DNA of 64,000 nucleotides from Toxoplasma gondii ME49. Taxonomy: Eukaryota > Apicomplexa > Conoidasida > Eucoccidiorida > Sarcocystidae. A program made the position numbers and the translations under genes. Where the stretch lies: NCBI RefSeq assembly GCF_000006565.2, contig NC_031477.1, forward strand, positions 1,520,043 to 1,584,042, in the 5' to 3' direction. The number at the start of each line of letters is the position of its first letter. The first letter of the stretch is position 1. Below the pieces are notes generated by a model. It did not search any database, was not told the DNA's origin, and worked only from the letters and a program-made list of their open reading frames with translations. This document shows, piece after piece, positions 50,854-61,499 of the stretch.

Positions 50854-53247
50854 ATGCTCAGGTAGAGACACTGTTACAGATGTAGAAGGGATGCCAATAG
50901 AGATTTTTTGTGAATTTCTTGTGGTCTGTGTAGACTGAGCACACCATCGAGTTTTGGCAGAAATCAAAATGAAGAGGTGTTGTTTTTTCTGCATCTTTGA
51001 AGTCGCACAAACCCCTTCGCGCCCGCAGTGACGCAGCAGGAGGCCCCCTTCTGCTGCGTTTCAGCGCCCTCGTGGAAACGCAAGGCATTTGCTCCGGCAT
51101 TGAAAAAGTCTCCCCATCTGCCTATGGACGTTTTCACATCGTTTTTGAGCGTATAGACGAACGTATACGCCTGCGCGGTGTTTGTGCTGGAACTGAGTGC
51201 ATGCAGCGCGTCGTACGTGGAATGCACTTTTCTTTGCACACCACGCACTCAGGAGTTTTGCCTGCTTTTGATGCCTGGGCCGCCACAGTGCCATCGCGTC
51301 TACACGTTTCTAAAGGAAACGTTGTTAAACGCAAGACGAAGTAGATAGTTTTTTCCACTATCTTTTGCAGGAGTTTATTACATGTGTTTGTTTTATAAAA
51401 CAGTAATAAAAATTCTGTGACCTGAGTACGTAGGTACTGGCCCTGCAATTCCAGCGACACACGGTGGAAGGGAAACTGCACGGCACACACATCGAATAAA
51501 CAGAGATATTCTAGTTCCTCGGATGTTGAATCGGACTCGAGTCATGACATGGACGGTATGTCTGGACTACGCCTCTACCGCCGAATCATCACGATGTCAC
51601 TTGTCGCGTTGTGCAAGACGCTCTGTCTTGGTTTCAGTCTTTGACACAGTTATTTTCAGGAGAGAGTTCATCAACCAGAAGCTCCACATCGTTATGCCGA
51701 CAGGGATCCCTTTGCGTTTTTCTGAGTGTTAAGTGTGACTGCGATGTACGCCGACCTCCGTCGTCTGCGGTTTTCTCCTTTCCTCGTTTGTGAGGCTTGC
51801 AGTCTCCACAGTGGTCTCTAGCGTCTTCGTCGCAACGAGAAGTCACCTTCTCCCGTGGAGGTGATGTCTGTGTGTTCGTCTTTCTCTGTCTCGAGTCTCC
51901 ACCAGAAACTCTGGAGAAGAAGCGCTCCGAGTTTCGACTGTTTTTTTCTCGAGCCTCAAGACTGGCGGGAAGGAGACGAAAAGCCGTCCTTTCTTGGGGG
52001 CACTGGGGCTGGCCTCTCCTCGTCTCGCATAGGCAGCTTTGATTCATCTTTCGAATCAACTGACAAGAGACAGATGCGCTTTTTTAACGAACAACAAAGA
52101 CTGAGAAAAAACGGACTTTCAACTTTTCTCGCTCGGCGAAACGACGCACCAGAGCGACGCAGGAACCTCGCGAGGCGTTGCATGCACGCAGAGAAGAAGG
52201 TACTGCGGTTTCTCACACCGTCTTCAGCGCGCATTTCCAATCATTTTCAGTCCTCCGATCTCTCTTTCTCTCTCTCGCTTCCTCTCTCTTTTCTCGTTCT
52301 CATCCCGCAGTTACGCCTTGTTTCTTCGTCTCCTCTCCCCTCTTTCTCGCCGCCTCCCTGCCAGCGCGTTTTCAGGAAGCGAGGCGACGAACTGCTTCTC
52401 CTTTCTTTCCTTTACACAGGAGAGACCCTGTTTATTGTTTTCACATTGCCTGTCGTTGTTCGCCCGTTCAAAGGCGTATGCTTTCGCCATTCTACACTGG
52501 TCCGGCTATCTCCGCCGCTGGTCGTCTCTGGGCTTCCTTTTCTTCTTTCTCTCTCGCATGGAGACGCGGACAGCCCTGAAGAGACCGCAAACAAACGAAC
52601 GAAATAGCAACAGGTACCCTCGAGAGAGTTCAGACTTTTTCTCTTCTGCATCTTCTTTCTGCTGGACACCGAGACCTCTTTTCGGTGCGCATGCAGAGGC
52701 GGTCTTCGCTTCCGACGGACAGGCGTTCTTTCGCGTTTTTCCAAGAAAACTAGGTTTCTGTCTTTGCTGTTTCCTCTGGACGGAGGGAAGAAATGTGGAC
52801 GCGCGGACGGCGTATCGCTTCTTCGCGTTGACAGACACCCGCAGAAAACGGAGTCACAGAATAACGACTTTCGTCTGAAGTGCAGAGAATTCGATCCAAG
52901 CGCGTTTCCAGCTGTATTTGTCCCCGCGCCTTTCCGCCGTTTGTCTGTTTCTTTCACTGTCGCCCCTCTGTTTGTGTCTTGTCTCTCTTTCGCCTTCTCT
53001 CACCCCTGTCTTCCTCCGTATCAGTGTTCGCTGTTTTCTCTTTCTCTCCTCTCTGCGCAGCCTTCTCTTCTGTGTCGCTTCGTGCATCTCTTCGGTCTCC
53101 TTTCCGTGCTGCTCTCTGCTTTTTCGAGGGCGAAGCCGTCTGCGCGAGCCTCCTCCGCTCTACCGAACATCTGTTCTGTTCCCTCTTCGCGTCGCTGGAA
53201 AGCGTCAGTTTCACTCGTCGAGAACAGGAAGTCACACGCCCGGCAAG

Positions 53248-55071
53248 ATGGACTACTTCGCTTCGTACGCAGACGACGAAGCATGCCAGGAGCTGCCGGG
53301 GGCGGAACAAGAAGCCGCAGAGGACGCGAGCTCGGCTGTAGAGACAACAGAGACGAGGCATAAGGAAGGCTGGGAACCGAGAGAGGAAGATACTCGCATT
53401 GCTCTCCTTCCTGCGATCAACTGCGCACCTCCCGTGAGCATCTTTGCATGCAAGGCTCAGCTGCAGAAAAATGTCGTTTTTCATCGACCCGAAGACACCG
53501 TCCTCACGTCCAATCCCAAAATCGATGCTCTGCAGGCTCCCCTGCAAGGCCCCCTGACTCCGCAGCAAGTGCGTCGCGGCGGGTGGACTGGAGTGTACCG
53601 ACGGCGCCTAGGAGGAGAAGTGGAGAAAGAGCACGTGAACGTGGAGGCCTTCGACAGACAGTTTTACAACTTTCAGTTCCACGGACGCGCAGAGGACCCC
53701 TCGAACTTTTCCAGGGATGCGCTCCTCGCCCACACCCGTGCCGGGTGTACAGACACTCGCGTCGTGCGGGAGGCGGTCGCGTACGACTCTCGAGGCTTCG
53801 TTCCAGAGAGCGAGGCCTCTCAGAGGCAGAAGCGGAGACGGCTGAAGAACGACGACGCAGCTTCCGACGACTTCCAGGGCCCCTGGGCGCCCTTCGAGGC
53901 CACACCTGCCTCTGAGGCTTCGGGTGTACGTACACCCGAAGAAGACGGGGAGGAGGGTGCAGCGGAGGCGGCAGAGGCGGCGAACGGGGTTTCAGAAGAC
54001 TCTGAATCGGGTCATCGGAAGCAATCGAAGAGTCCAAGTTCTGGAAAGAACGAGTCAGCAGAGAGTATTTTCCACGGCAAGGCGGCGACGGACTACCAAG
54101 GTCGTTCTTGGCTGGCGGTGCCTCCCGGGACGAAGGAGCTTCCGCCAGACAGCGCGTGTTTCCCCCCGAAACGAGAAATCCACGCGTACGTTGGCCACAC
54201 TGGCGGCGTCCAGGCGATTCGCTTCTTCCCGCGCAGCGGACATCTGCTGCTGAGCGCGAGCATGGACAGCACGCTGAAGATCTGGGATGTGTTGAACCAG
54301 CGCAAGCTGCAGTGTACGTACACCGCGCACAAACAGGCAGTTCGCGACGTGCAGTGGGCGGACGGCGGCGCGAAGTTCTACAGTTGCTCATTCGACAACA
54401 CAGTGAAGTTGTGGGATACGGAGGCGGGGAAGGTGATCGGAACTTTCGGAAACGGAAAGACGCCGTACTGCGTGGCAGTGAATCCAAACGACAACAACGT
54501 CTTTGTCGTCGGGAGTGCGAACCGCAGAGCGATTCAGTTCGACGCGCGGACGGGGAACATCGAGGTCGAGTACGCGGAGCACATTGGCGCAGTGAACACG
54601 GTCACTTTCTGCGAGGAGGGGAAACGCCTCGTGACGACGGCCGACGACAAGAAGCTCTTCGTCTGGGAGTACGGCATCCCAGTCGTGATCAAGCACGTCT
54701 CCGAGCCGGACATGCACTCGATGCCCGCGGCGGCGAAGCATCCGAGCGAGAAGTTCCTCTGCTTCCAGTCGATGGACAACCAGATCTTGACCTACGACGC
54801 ATGCGGCAAGTTCCGAATGGTTCCCCGAAAAAGGTTTCGCGGTCACTTGTGCGCGGGGTACGCGTGCAAGCCTGCCTTCTCCCCCGACGGAAAGTGGCTG
54901 CTCTCTGGAGACGGAAATGGAAAACTTTGGATCTGGAACTGGAAAAATGGAAAAAACGTTCGCACGCTCCAGGCGCACGACCAGGTCTGCATCGACTGCC
55001 AATGGCACCCCAACATGACCAGCCGAGTCGCCACCTGTGGCTGGGACGGACTCATCAAACTCTGGGATTGA
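53248..55071 (+). CDS. Pre-mRNA-processing factor 17 (PRP17/CDC40), 607 aa, single exon
   Basis: PRP17 is a WD40 protein of the spliceosome needed for the second catalytic step. The ATG at 53248 (GGCAAGATGG) gives 607 residues; human CDC40 has 579. The N-terminal third has the family pattern NPKIDALQAPLQGPLTPQQ and FDRQFYNFQFHG. Residues ~215-300 are a low-complexity acidic insert. The C-terminal half, from ~311, is a seven-bladed WD40 propeller: HAYVGHTGGVQAIRFFP, SASMDSTLKIWD, CSFDNTVKLWD, TADDKKLFVWEYG, GDGNGKLWIWNWKNGK, and the final CGWDGLIKLWD at the stop. The frame is open upstream of the ATG, but that part is CT-derived Ser/Leu/Phe sequence and I treat it as leader. It is the only long intron-free gene with a clear family on the plus strand here. 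Confidence 0.95.
   Translation: MDYFASYADDEACQELPGAEQEAAEDASSAVETTETRHKEGWEPREEDTRIALLPAINCAPPVSIFACKAQLQKNVVFHRPEDTVLTSNPKIDALQAPLQGPLTPQQVRRGGWTGVYRRRLGGEVEKEHVNVEAFDRQFYNFQFHGRAEDPSNFSRDALLAHTRAGCTDTRVVREAVAYDSRGFVPESEASQRQKRRRLKNDDAASDDFQGPWAPFEATPASEASGVRTPEEDGEEGAAEAAEAANGVSEDSESGHRKQSKSPSSGKNESAESIFHGKAATDYQGRSWLAVPPGTKELPPDSACFPPKREIHAYVGHTGGVQAIRFFPRSGHLLLSASMDSTLKIWDVLNQRKLQCTYTAHKQAVRDVQWADGGAKFYSCSFDNTVKLWDTEAGKVIGTFGNGKTPYCVAVNPNDNNVFVVGSANRRAIQFDARTGNIEVEYAEHIGAVNTVTFCEEGKRLVTTADDKKLFVWEYGIPVVIKHVSEPDMHSMPAAAKHPSEKFLCFQSMDNQILTYDACGKFRMVPRKRFRGHLCAGYACKPAFSPDGKWLLSGDGNGKLWIWNWKNGKNVRTLQAHDQVCIDCQWHPNMTSRVATCGWDGLIKLWD
53919..53940. other. 22-bp perfect palindrome inside PRP17
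   Basis: Bases 53919-53929 (TTCGGGTGTAC) are followed immediately by their exact reverse complement at 53930-53940. The centre is the recurrent 12-mer GTGTACGTACAC. It lies in the coding acidic insert (ASGVRTPEED), just after the residues conserved in the family. Confidence 0.97.
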
Positions 55072-57348
55072 AGGCATCCCTAACAGTCGGACCACATTCC
55101 CAAAGACATGCGCTGCAAACACTTGCGCAGAAAAAACTTCGACCGAAATATTTATACATATATATATATATATATATATATGGAGACAGATGTGCATTCG
55201 CAAGTACATGGTGATATATATATATATATATATATGTTTGCTTGGGGGACATGAGTGTGGACAGCCGTGTGAGAGCCAGTGGCTGTGGGCGGGATTTTGG
55301 GCCGTTAGGAAGAAACCCGACAAACTTTTCTGTACACACTCCCCACGTTCTCTATATTTATAAATATATATAAACGTTTATAAATATATGCATATATATA
55401 CATACACTTATGTTTGTACATATATATGAACTGATGTGAGAGATCGGTGTGCTGTGTGCGTGGCTGATATCCGAGAACTTGAACGCTGCCCCCCGCGAAC
55501 AGTCGTGCCGCGCTGCTCACTGTGCTTCATCAAGTTCACGCGCAGACAAATAAAAGTACAAATGATTAAAAAGGTCTCTTCAACTGCATGTCAATCTATC
55601 AGTGATGCTTCCAAAACTCAAGAAGATTTAGGATGTGAAGCAGACCATGCATATATATATATATATATTTATACATGTATATATATATATATCTTTATGT
55701 ACACGCACATATATACATCTATACACATGTGAATATATGTAAATCTGAAAAAAAGTTTTTGTACAGTTCGAGAGGAGAACGTTTGTGGTTGACTCGGGAA
55801 GGAGACTTTTGTGGCAGCTCGACGCTGGCAAGTGGAGTGTCGAGGAAGAGAGGATGCAGTGCAGTTTCTGCTTCGACAAAGAGATCGAAGGAAATCTGAA
55901 AAACTGCTTGAGCAGGAAATATCACCCGCAAAGAAATTCTAAATGAAAAGCCTCTGCGCATGCAGCGGAGAATTTTCACCGAACATCAACACATCTCTCC
56001 ACATTTACACCTGTGTATCTTCGCCTATATATATATATATATATGGATATATGTATACATTAATGTTAGCATATATATTTGTATATGCATTTATATGTAG
56101 ATGTATACATGTGTATAGGCACTTGCGTCTCGAGCTACACACGTTTTACAGGTGTCAGAAAAAGGAGCCCAAAACACGAGCATGCATGCTCCCCTTTTCA
56201 CTCTCTATACACAGCAAGTAAAGCTGCATCCATAGGAGAGAGAGCTTACAGATGTCGAATTAAAAACAGAACATTATTTTTATAAGATACGAATATTTTT
56301 GAGGCAGGGGAGAGGTGCTCTTTAGTTGCATTTCTGAGTTTTTTAAGAATTTCAAGATCTGCAGTAAGAGAGAAGCGTAGGTCGGTGTTCCAGCAGCTGG
56401 TGCACATCCACGAGGCGACTCGCGGCAAGTGCGTTTTGCCTGGAGTCTGGAAGGGGCGCGTGCGGAGGCGCCGTGGGAAACAGAAGCGCGAAAAAGATGA
56501 GAACTTCCACAAGAGAGCACACTTCACGAAAGCGCGGGAGAAACAAACTCTCGAGCTCCAGGGCTTTCCGACGAAAATTTCCTCAAAGGCGAAACCGAAA
56601 CAAACACGAAACAGGTCTTTTTCACTTGTATAAACGCGTCATCTCAGGGACGCTTCTCCGGGAAAAGACACCTTAAGAGGTCACAACGGCACAAAAACTC
56701 TCTTTTCAACTCCCAACTCAACAAAGGCAACACGTCGCGACACTCCGGTGTGCGTACACCCGAGTGCACACACAGAACCATGCAGCGATACCTCTGTATG
56801 TACTCATCTACACAAATATCTACATACATATAAATATATATATATATATATGCCTGCATATGTGTGTCTACGTGCATATGCATCTATAGATATGGATGGA
56901 TGCAGCGCTGTGTGATTTCAGCGAGTATTTCGTGTTCACTGGGACAGGGAAGTGGATTTTTGAGGACAAGGCCCTCTGTGGTTCTCTTCACAGACCTCGA
57001 AGATCTGTCGTCTCTCCAAGGAGAGGCCGCCTTCTCGTTTGCTCTCTGCCCCCTTGTCACTCACTTATGGGCCGCGGTCCGCGCGCCGCGAAACATACAT
57101 CCACGCATTCTCGCAGCTCCTGTCTCCCTGTCCTTCGCAGACAACGAGTTCCCTTCACACAGCCACCCCACATCTCCAACGAGTCCGGAAACGCCTCCAC
57201 ATTCACAGACACGCACTCATACATACACATGTCTTTGCGCTTCTCTTCCTTCGCCCCGCAGACAGATGTCCTGTTCGAAGCTGTTTACGCAGCTTGGAAC
57301 TCCCGCGAATTTCCTCTGGACGCACGTCGGACTCCTCCCGACTTTCTC
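55072..57348. other. Convergent intergenic region with many TA repeats
   Basis: PRP17 (+) and the 822-aa gene (-) converge here. (TA)n or TA-rich arrays occur at about 55154-55182, 55213-55236, 55350-55430, 55649-55693, 56024-56050 and 56832-56852. A basic frame at 56383-56632 (+) has no partner or family. A palindrome copy is at 56748-56759. Confidence 0.5.
55154..56852. repeat. Cluster of six (TA)n arrays
   Basis: Six TA runs of 20-80 bp within 1.7 kb between two convergent genes, interspersed with TATG and TACA variants. Confidence 0.85.
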
Positions 57349-59817
57349 TCAAGCCTTGCTGAGTTTCCTGCGTCTGCTGGGGACGCCCAGGGCGGCCAAA
57401 AACTCGTTCGCGGGAGAGAACAGGGGCGGACCTGAAAGACAAGTATCTCTCTGGCCTCTGGAGCCTCGGAGCAACACAATCACTGCCTTCTCGTCACGGC
57501 GCTTCTTCTTCGCCGTCTCTCGCCTCTGGAAAGCCGCGTTCGCCGCCGCCTGCTCTCTCTCGCTCTCCACCTGCACGGAGCAGGACACGACGTCATCGAC
57601 CAGCGCGACGCACCCGTGAAGCAACTTGCGCTGCAGTCCGTCCAAGCCCCATACCACAAACACACTGTCTCTTCTCGTCCGAGGAGGGGCGGGAGCAGAA
57701 GAAGAAGACTTCTCCTTGCGGGTGTCGGCATCTTCAGAGGCGGTGTCCAGACAGCTGGCGGGTGCGTCTGGAGGCGAGGGAGGGCAGGCGGAGTTGTCAT
57801 TTTCGTCCAAGTCCAACTCTGCGTTTTCTCCGAGGAATTGACAGCTGTGGCGACCCTTCAAGAACTCGTGAAGAGTCTGTTCTTCACACGACGTCAGCTC
57901 TCCAACTCCAATTTCCGACAAGTAGTTGCCGTCTGCAGCTGCCGGCCCTTTCCTCACACGAAACATCGCCACTCGCACCCCTCCCAACTCACTCAACTTT
58001 GCCGTCTCCTGAGTCGCTTCTTCCTTCTCCTCGCCCTCCTCTCTCGTCTGCTCCCTGCCCTCTTCCGCTTCGTTCTCCCCGTCCGTCTTCTCTGCATTCT
58101 GCTCGACTTCTCCGAGCGGCCTCACAGCGAGATTGGACTCGCAGCACTCGGCCGCCACTTCGCGTTTGCATCTCTCGTGTCCTTCCTCGCAGCCGCCTTT
58201 GCGCGCTTCTTCGCAGGGCTCCTTTCCGCACTGAAGCGCCGCTTCTGGGGTGTCTGTCCACCCCAAGAGCGGCCAGACGCGGAGAAGCTGCCTCTCGAAA
58301 CACCGCAAGAAATTCTGATGGTGCACGCTGTCTGCGAGAAAAGCCTTGACGTGTCGAAACGAGACGCGAATCCCGCGAAGCAGCTGTACAGACGGCCGGA
58401 GCTGGCCGCGCGAACGCCGCAGCGCCCCAGATGTACGTACGCCGCACAGCGCGAGGTCTTGGGCGCGTTCTTGGTCGCGGAGGATCTCCTCGATCAACTG
58501 TTCCTCTTGTCTCCGCAAGTACCGCAGCAGCGCCTGCTGCTCCTCCAGCGAAGAGAGACCCGACCCGTGCTCCTCGGACTCCCCCGCCGAGTCTGCCCCC
58601 CCACAGTCTCCTCTCCTGTCTCCCGTGTCTCTTCTTTCGGCTGCGGCTCCGGCGCTCTCTCTGTCTCGGCCGAGTTTCTGCTCGCGAATCAAGGAGAGGA
58701 GCTGCCGCTGCTGCTGACGATTCTGTCGCAGTTTCTGCTGTCTGCGTCGTCGGCCGTGGTCGACTTTCCTCGCGAGTCTCGCGAGCGCCCTCTCTTCCTC
58801 GCGTTCGCTCACGAGCAACTCCTCCTCGCCTGCGGCGCCCCTCTCCCTCCTCCCCGTCTGCGCGCCCAGCAGGGTCTCTTCTTTTCCTCGTCGAAAGGCA
58901 TCGTAGGCCGCGGCGTTTCGCTGCAGCCTCTGCCAGCAACTCGGCTTCGGCAACTCCTCGCCTGGGAGGCCGGTCTCCGTGTCGGTCACGTCTTCTCCGC
59001 TCTCGTACATGCACCGGCGCAGCGCGGCGACGAGTAGCTGGTGCGACACCCACCGGCGCTGCTTGCCCTTCCCGATGCGGCGTCTGCCCCCGCCCTCTCG
59101 GCGAATCTTTCGCGAAGAACTCCCGGAAAAGACACTCACGCCAGAGAAAGCAGAAGGATGCGCACAAGCAGCCGGAGGATAGGCAGAAGACAGCGGATAA
59201 GAGGAGGAAGAGGGGGGACAAGAAGGCGACGGATACGCAGAGGAAGAGGGATACGAAGAGGAGAAGGGATACAGAGGAGACTCAGAACACGGAGCTTGGA
59301 AAGACGAAGAAGTGGAGAGAGACGGTACCGCAGGAGACGAGAGAGAGGAATTTGCAGAGAGGGTGCCGGGGAAGTTGTTCGCCATGAGTCGAGGCGCAGG
59401 ACTTTTTTTTAGCACAGAAAGAGTCGCGCCAATTCGCCGCTGCTTCGGAGACAGACACTGAAAAGCGAGAGCTTCCACGGGGTCGTCGTACCAGCTGACT
59501 CGGCGCGTATGGACCCCAAGAGCCTCCCCAGTTGTCTCCGCACTCGGCTCTCTCTGTGAACGTCCGAAAGGCGCTGCCTTCTTCGGAATCGAGGAGTTCA
59601 GCGAGCCCGCAGATCGCCAGTCTTCTCCCCCGTCCGCGGTCTCCTCTGGGCGCCGGATGCGCGGGAGCGAGCGTGGAGAGTCGCTCGAGTCGTTCGGCTC
59701 TGCACCGAAACATCTCTTTTCTTCTCGAGGAGACGAAGACGTACCTCCAGAGAAAGGAAAACGCGACGCGCGCAACGGGGAGACGCCCCTCTCTCCGTCT
59801 TCTCCGCAAGTCGCCAT
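57349..59817 (-). CDS. Hypothetical 822-aa protein, single exon
   Basis: The ATG at 59817 (GAAAAATGGCGACT) is in an excellent context. The frame is open for 822 codons without interruption. The N terminus is disordered, then comes a Ser/Tyr/Pro repeat region (SSYPSSSAYPSPS) at ~190-240 and a basic patch (KIRREGGGRRRIGKGKQRR). A distinctive block follows (RWVSHQLLVAALRRCMYESG, DVTDTETGLPGEE). Two Arg/Gln/Glu-rich coiled-coil stretches lie at ~350-500 (RRRQQKLRQNRQQQRQLLSL; LRRQEEQLIEEILRDQERAQ). The C-terminal third is mixed hydrophobic and acidic (SVFVVWGLDGLQRKLLHGCV). No known domain is recognised. A ten-of-twelve match to the recurrent palindrome lies at 58431-58442. Some introns could be hidden in the low-complexity parts. 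Confidence 0.7.
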   Translation of the reverse strand: MATCGEDGERGVSPLRASRFPFSGGTSSSPREEKRCFGAEPNDSSDSPRSLPRIRRPEETADGGEDWRSAGSLNSSIPKKAAPFGRSQREPSAETTGEALGVHTRRVSWYDDPVEALAFQCLSPKQRRIGATLSVLKKSPAPRLMANNFPGTLSANSSLSSPAVPSLSTSSSFQAPCSESPLYPFSSSYPSSSAYPSPSCPPSSSSYPLSSAYPPAACAHPSAFSGVSVFSGSSSRKIRREGGGRRRIGKGKQRRWVSHQLLVAALRRCMYESGEDVTDTETGLPGEELPKPSCWQRLQRNAAAYDAFRRGKEETLLGAQTGRRERGAAGEEELLVSEREEERALARLARKVDHGRRRRQQKLRQNRQQQRQLLSLIREQKLGRDRESAGAAAERRDTGDRRGDCGGADSAGESEEHGSGLSSLEEQQALLRYLRRQEEQLIEEILRDQERAQDLALCGVRTSGALRRSRGQLRPSVQLLRGIRVSFRHVKAFLADSVHHQNFLRCFERQLLRVWPLLGWTDTPEAALQCGKEPCEEARKGGCEEGHERCKREVAAECCESNLAVRPLGEVEQNAEKTDGENEAEEGREQTREEGEEKEEATQETAKLSELGGVRVAMFRVRKGPAAADGNYLSEIGVGELTSCEEQTLHEFLKGRHSCQFLGENAELDLDENDNSACPPSPPDAPASCLDTASEDADTRKEKSSSSAPAPPRTRRDSVFVVWGLDGLQRKLLHGCVALVDDVVSCSVQVESEREQAAANAAFQRRETAKKKRRDEKAVIVLLRGSRGQRDTCLSGPPLFSPANEFLAALGVPSRRRKLSKA

Positions 59818-60405
59818 TTTTCTCTGAGGAGACCGAGACGTGTACACGACTCTGGGTGGGCCGGTCGCAGCAGAAAAAGAGCACTCCACGGAAAACGCTC
59901 GCTTTTCTGACTGACTCGCTCTCAGCTGTCTCCGCAGTCCAGCGACGTGGAGGCGCGCCGCAGTCAGAAAGAGAAACTGGGAGGTCTCCTCTCTTGGCAC
60001 TGGAGCAGTCCCACTCAGTTCTGCTTACTTTCTTTTAATTGAAACTTCGCAAACAGCCAACGCGACAAAGGGCTTGGGACAGCGAGAAACGAAGAAGAAG
60101 GCGGTGGAAGCCAAGGCAGCACAGACAGAGAGGCAGGGAGAAGGAAACGGAGAGAAAGGAGGGGGACAGAGAAGAAAGAGAAGTCGCCTCAGTCTGACGG
60201 AGGCATCGAGAGCTTGACGTTCTTCCGCGAGCAGCTGATTTCGCGCAACGCCAGCAGAGGAAAAGAAACGCAGCCGCAGCGAAGGCAACTTCCAGATCTT
60301 CGCGAGACTCCGTCTTCTCGACCTCTCCTCCGGAAGCATCAGTGACAGTGGCGTTTCCCCCGTCTTCCTCCTTTACTCATCTTCCAAAAACTCAACTGAA
60401 ACAAG
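59818..60405. promoter_or_regulatory. Divergent promoter region
   Basis: This 588-bp gap separates the 822-aa gene (-) from the candidate gene at 60406 (+). The minus frame stays open to 60000 without an ATG and is treated as leader. No other element is seen. Confidence 0.35.
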
Positions 60406-61499
60406 ATGCAGAGCTCTGCAGAGCTGCAGCGAGACTCCGCTGAACCCTGTTCAAATATTTTACTCCTCACACACAGCCGGATGTACATACATCGGGAGCC
60501 GTCGACGCTTCACCAGCTGCAAGCGCAGTTGCAGAGAGACGCATGGGAAGCGAAGGCGCTGGGTTGTCGAGTTTTCTCCGCGCCTCCGTCTGAGAACTGC
60601 TCGAACTCCAAGAGCCCTTCCGGCCTATCCAGGTGTCTGTACAGCGCAGGCGTGCCGCTGAACCTAGGCCTCTTTGCAGATTCTCTCAGTCTCTTTCACT
60701 CTTCCTCCTTCAAATCCAAGACGCGGAGAGAGAAGGCGAAGAAGTGGAGAGAAAAAGAAGCTGCGAAGACGGTGCAGACGATCTTCAGACTCCGAAAAAA
60801 GGAAAGCAGACGACACGAGTGCCTATGCGTGAGCAGAACAGCTTCTTGTCCGCGTCGTGTCACCTCCTTCCTCCTTGTGTTCCCTCCAGGATGATTGAAC
60901 GAAGGACAGCAGGCCGTTCGTCGTTTTGCGCTTGTCCCCAGAAAGACGAGGAGCTTCTTGTTCCGCTTTTCCTCTAGGCAGGCTTCTGTGCTCTTCGATT
61001 CTGCACAGAGCGCAAGGAGAGATTCATCCCAGGCGGGCGCCAGGAACCTTTTCACTTCTTTCAAGGACGAGAGGCGAAGTCTGCATTCGGCGAGGAAGCC
61101 TCTCTCCTCTTTTTCTTCGCTCTCTCCATCCTTGCAAACACGAAAGCAGCGAAACGCGCGCTGCTGAGGGAGCCTCCGGTGTACATCGACCCGAGCGCCG
61201 AGTCAGAACATCCTGGCGGGGAAGCTGCAGAGACACCCGAGCTAACTTCTCGCGACTGTGTCTTCAGGCTTCAGTTTTCCGAAGAACGCCGCAGACACGC
61301 AAGCAGCTGTCTTGGAAAACGACGAGCGCCCACCACCGCCGCCAGGCCGAGAGAGAACAAGACGCGCGAAAGCGGGGCGAGAGGAGGAGAAAAGGAGGGA
61401 GAAAGAGGGAAGACGGGTGGACAGGAAGAGCGTCGAAAAGGGGGAAAAGAGGCACGCGTTTTTACGGAGAATTCAAAAAGGCGGAGGAGACTGCGATGA
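60406..61499 (+). CDS. Hypothetical basic protein, two-exon candidate
   Basis: The ATG at 60406 (CAAGATGC) opens 141 codons to a GTGAGC donor after 60828. The residues look protein-like (LHQLQAQLQRDAWEAKALGC; TRREKAKKWREKEAAKTVQT). A phase-matching acceptor at 60978 (TCCTCTAG) adds 173 codons containing LLREPPVYIDPSAESEHPGG and a Lys/Arg/Glu-rich end, stop at 61499. Alternatives: the acceptor at 60891 gives an immediate stop (ending CLCDD), or an acceptor at 61269 uses another frame. No family is recognised. Confidence 0.35.

Larger units (their letters stand above)
49598..53247. other. 3.6-kb intergenic region upstream of PRP17
   Basis: No gene is supported. It contains a (CATA)n array and a (TA)n array. 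A frame at 51855-52200 (+) includes a plausible peptide (DWREGDEKPSFLGGTGAG) ending at a GTACTG donor; it could be an upstream exon but has no partner. The last kilobase before PRP17 is pyrimidine-rich (CT repeats), likely promoter and 5' UTR. Confidence 0.4.

Noticed and set aside
54108..55214. A 368-codon plus-strand frame and a 311-codon minus frame over the WD40 region
   Set aside because: Shadows of PRP17; neither has a family signature, while the PRP17 frame encodes a complete WD40 propeller.
57616..59387. Plus-strand frames of 473 and 318 codons opposite the 822-aa gene
   Set aside because: The minus frame is longer, starts in an ideal context and has structured composition; the plus frames are Leu/Ser/Arg noise from high-GC codons.
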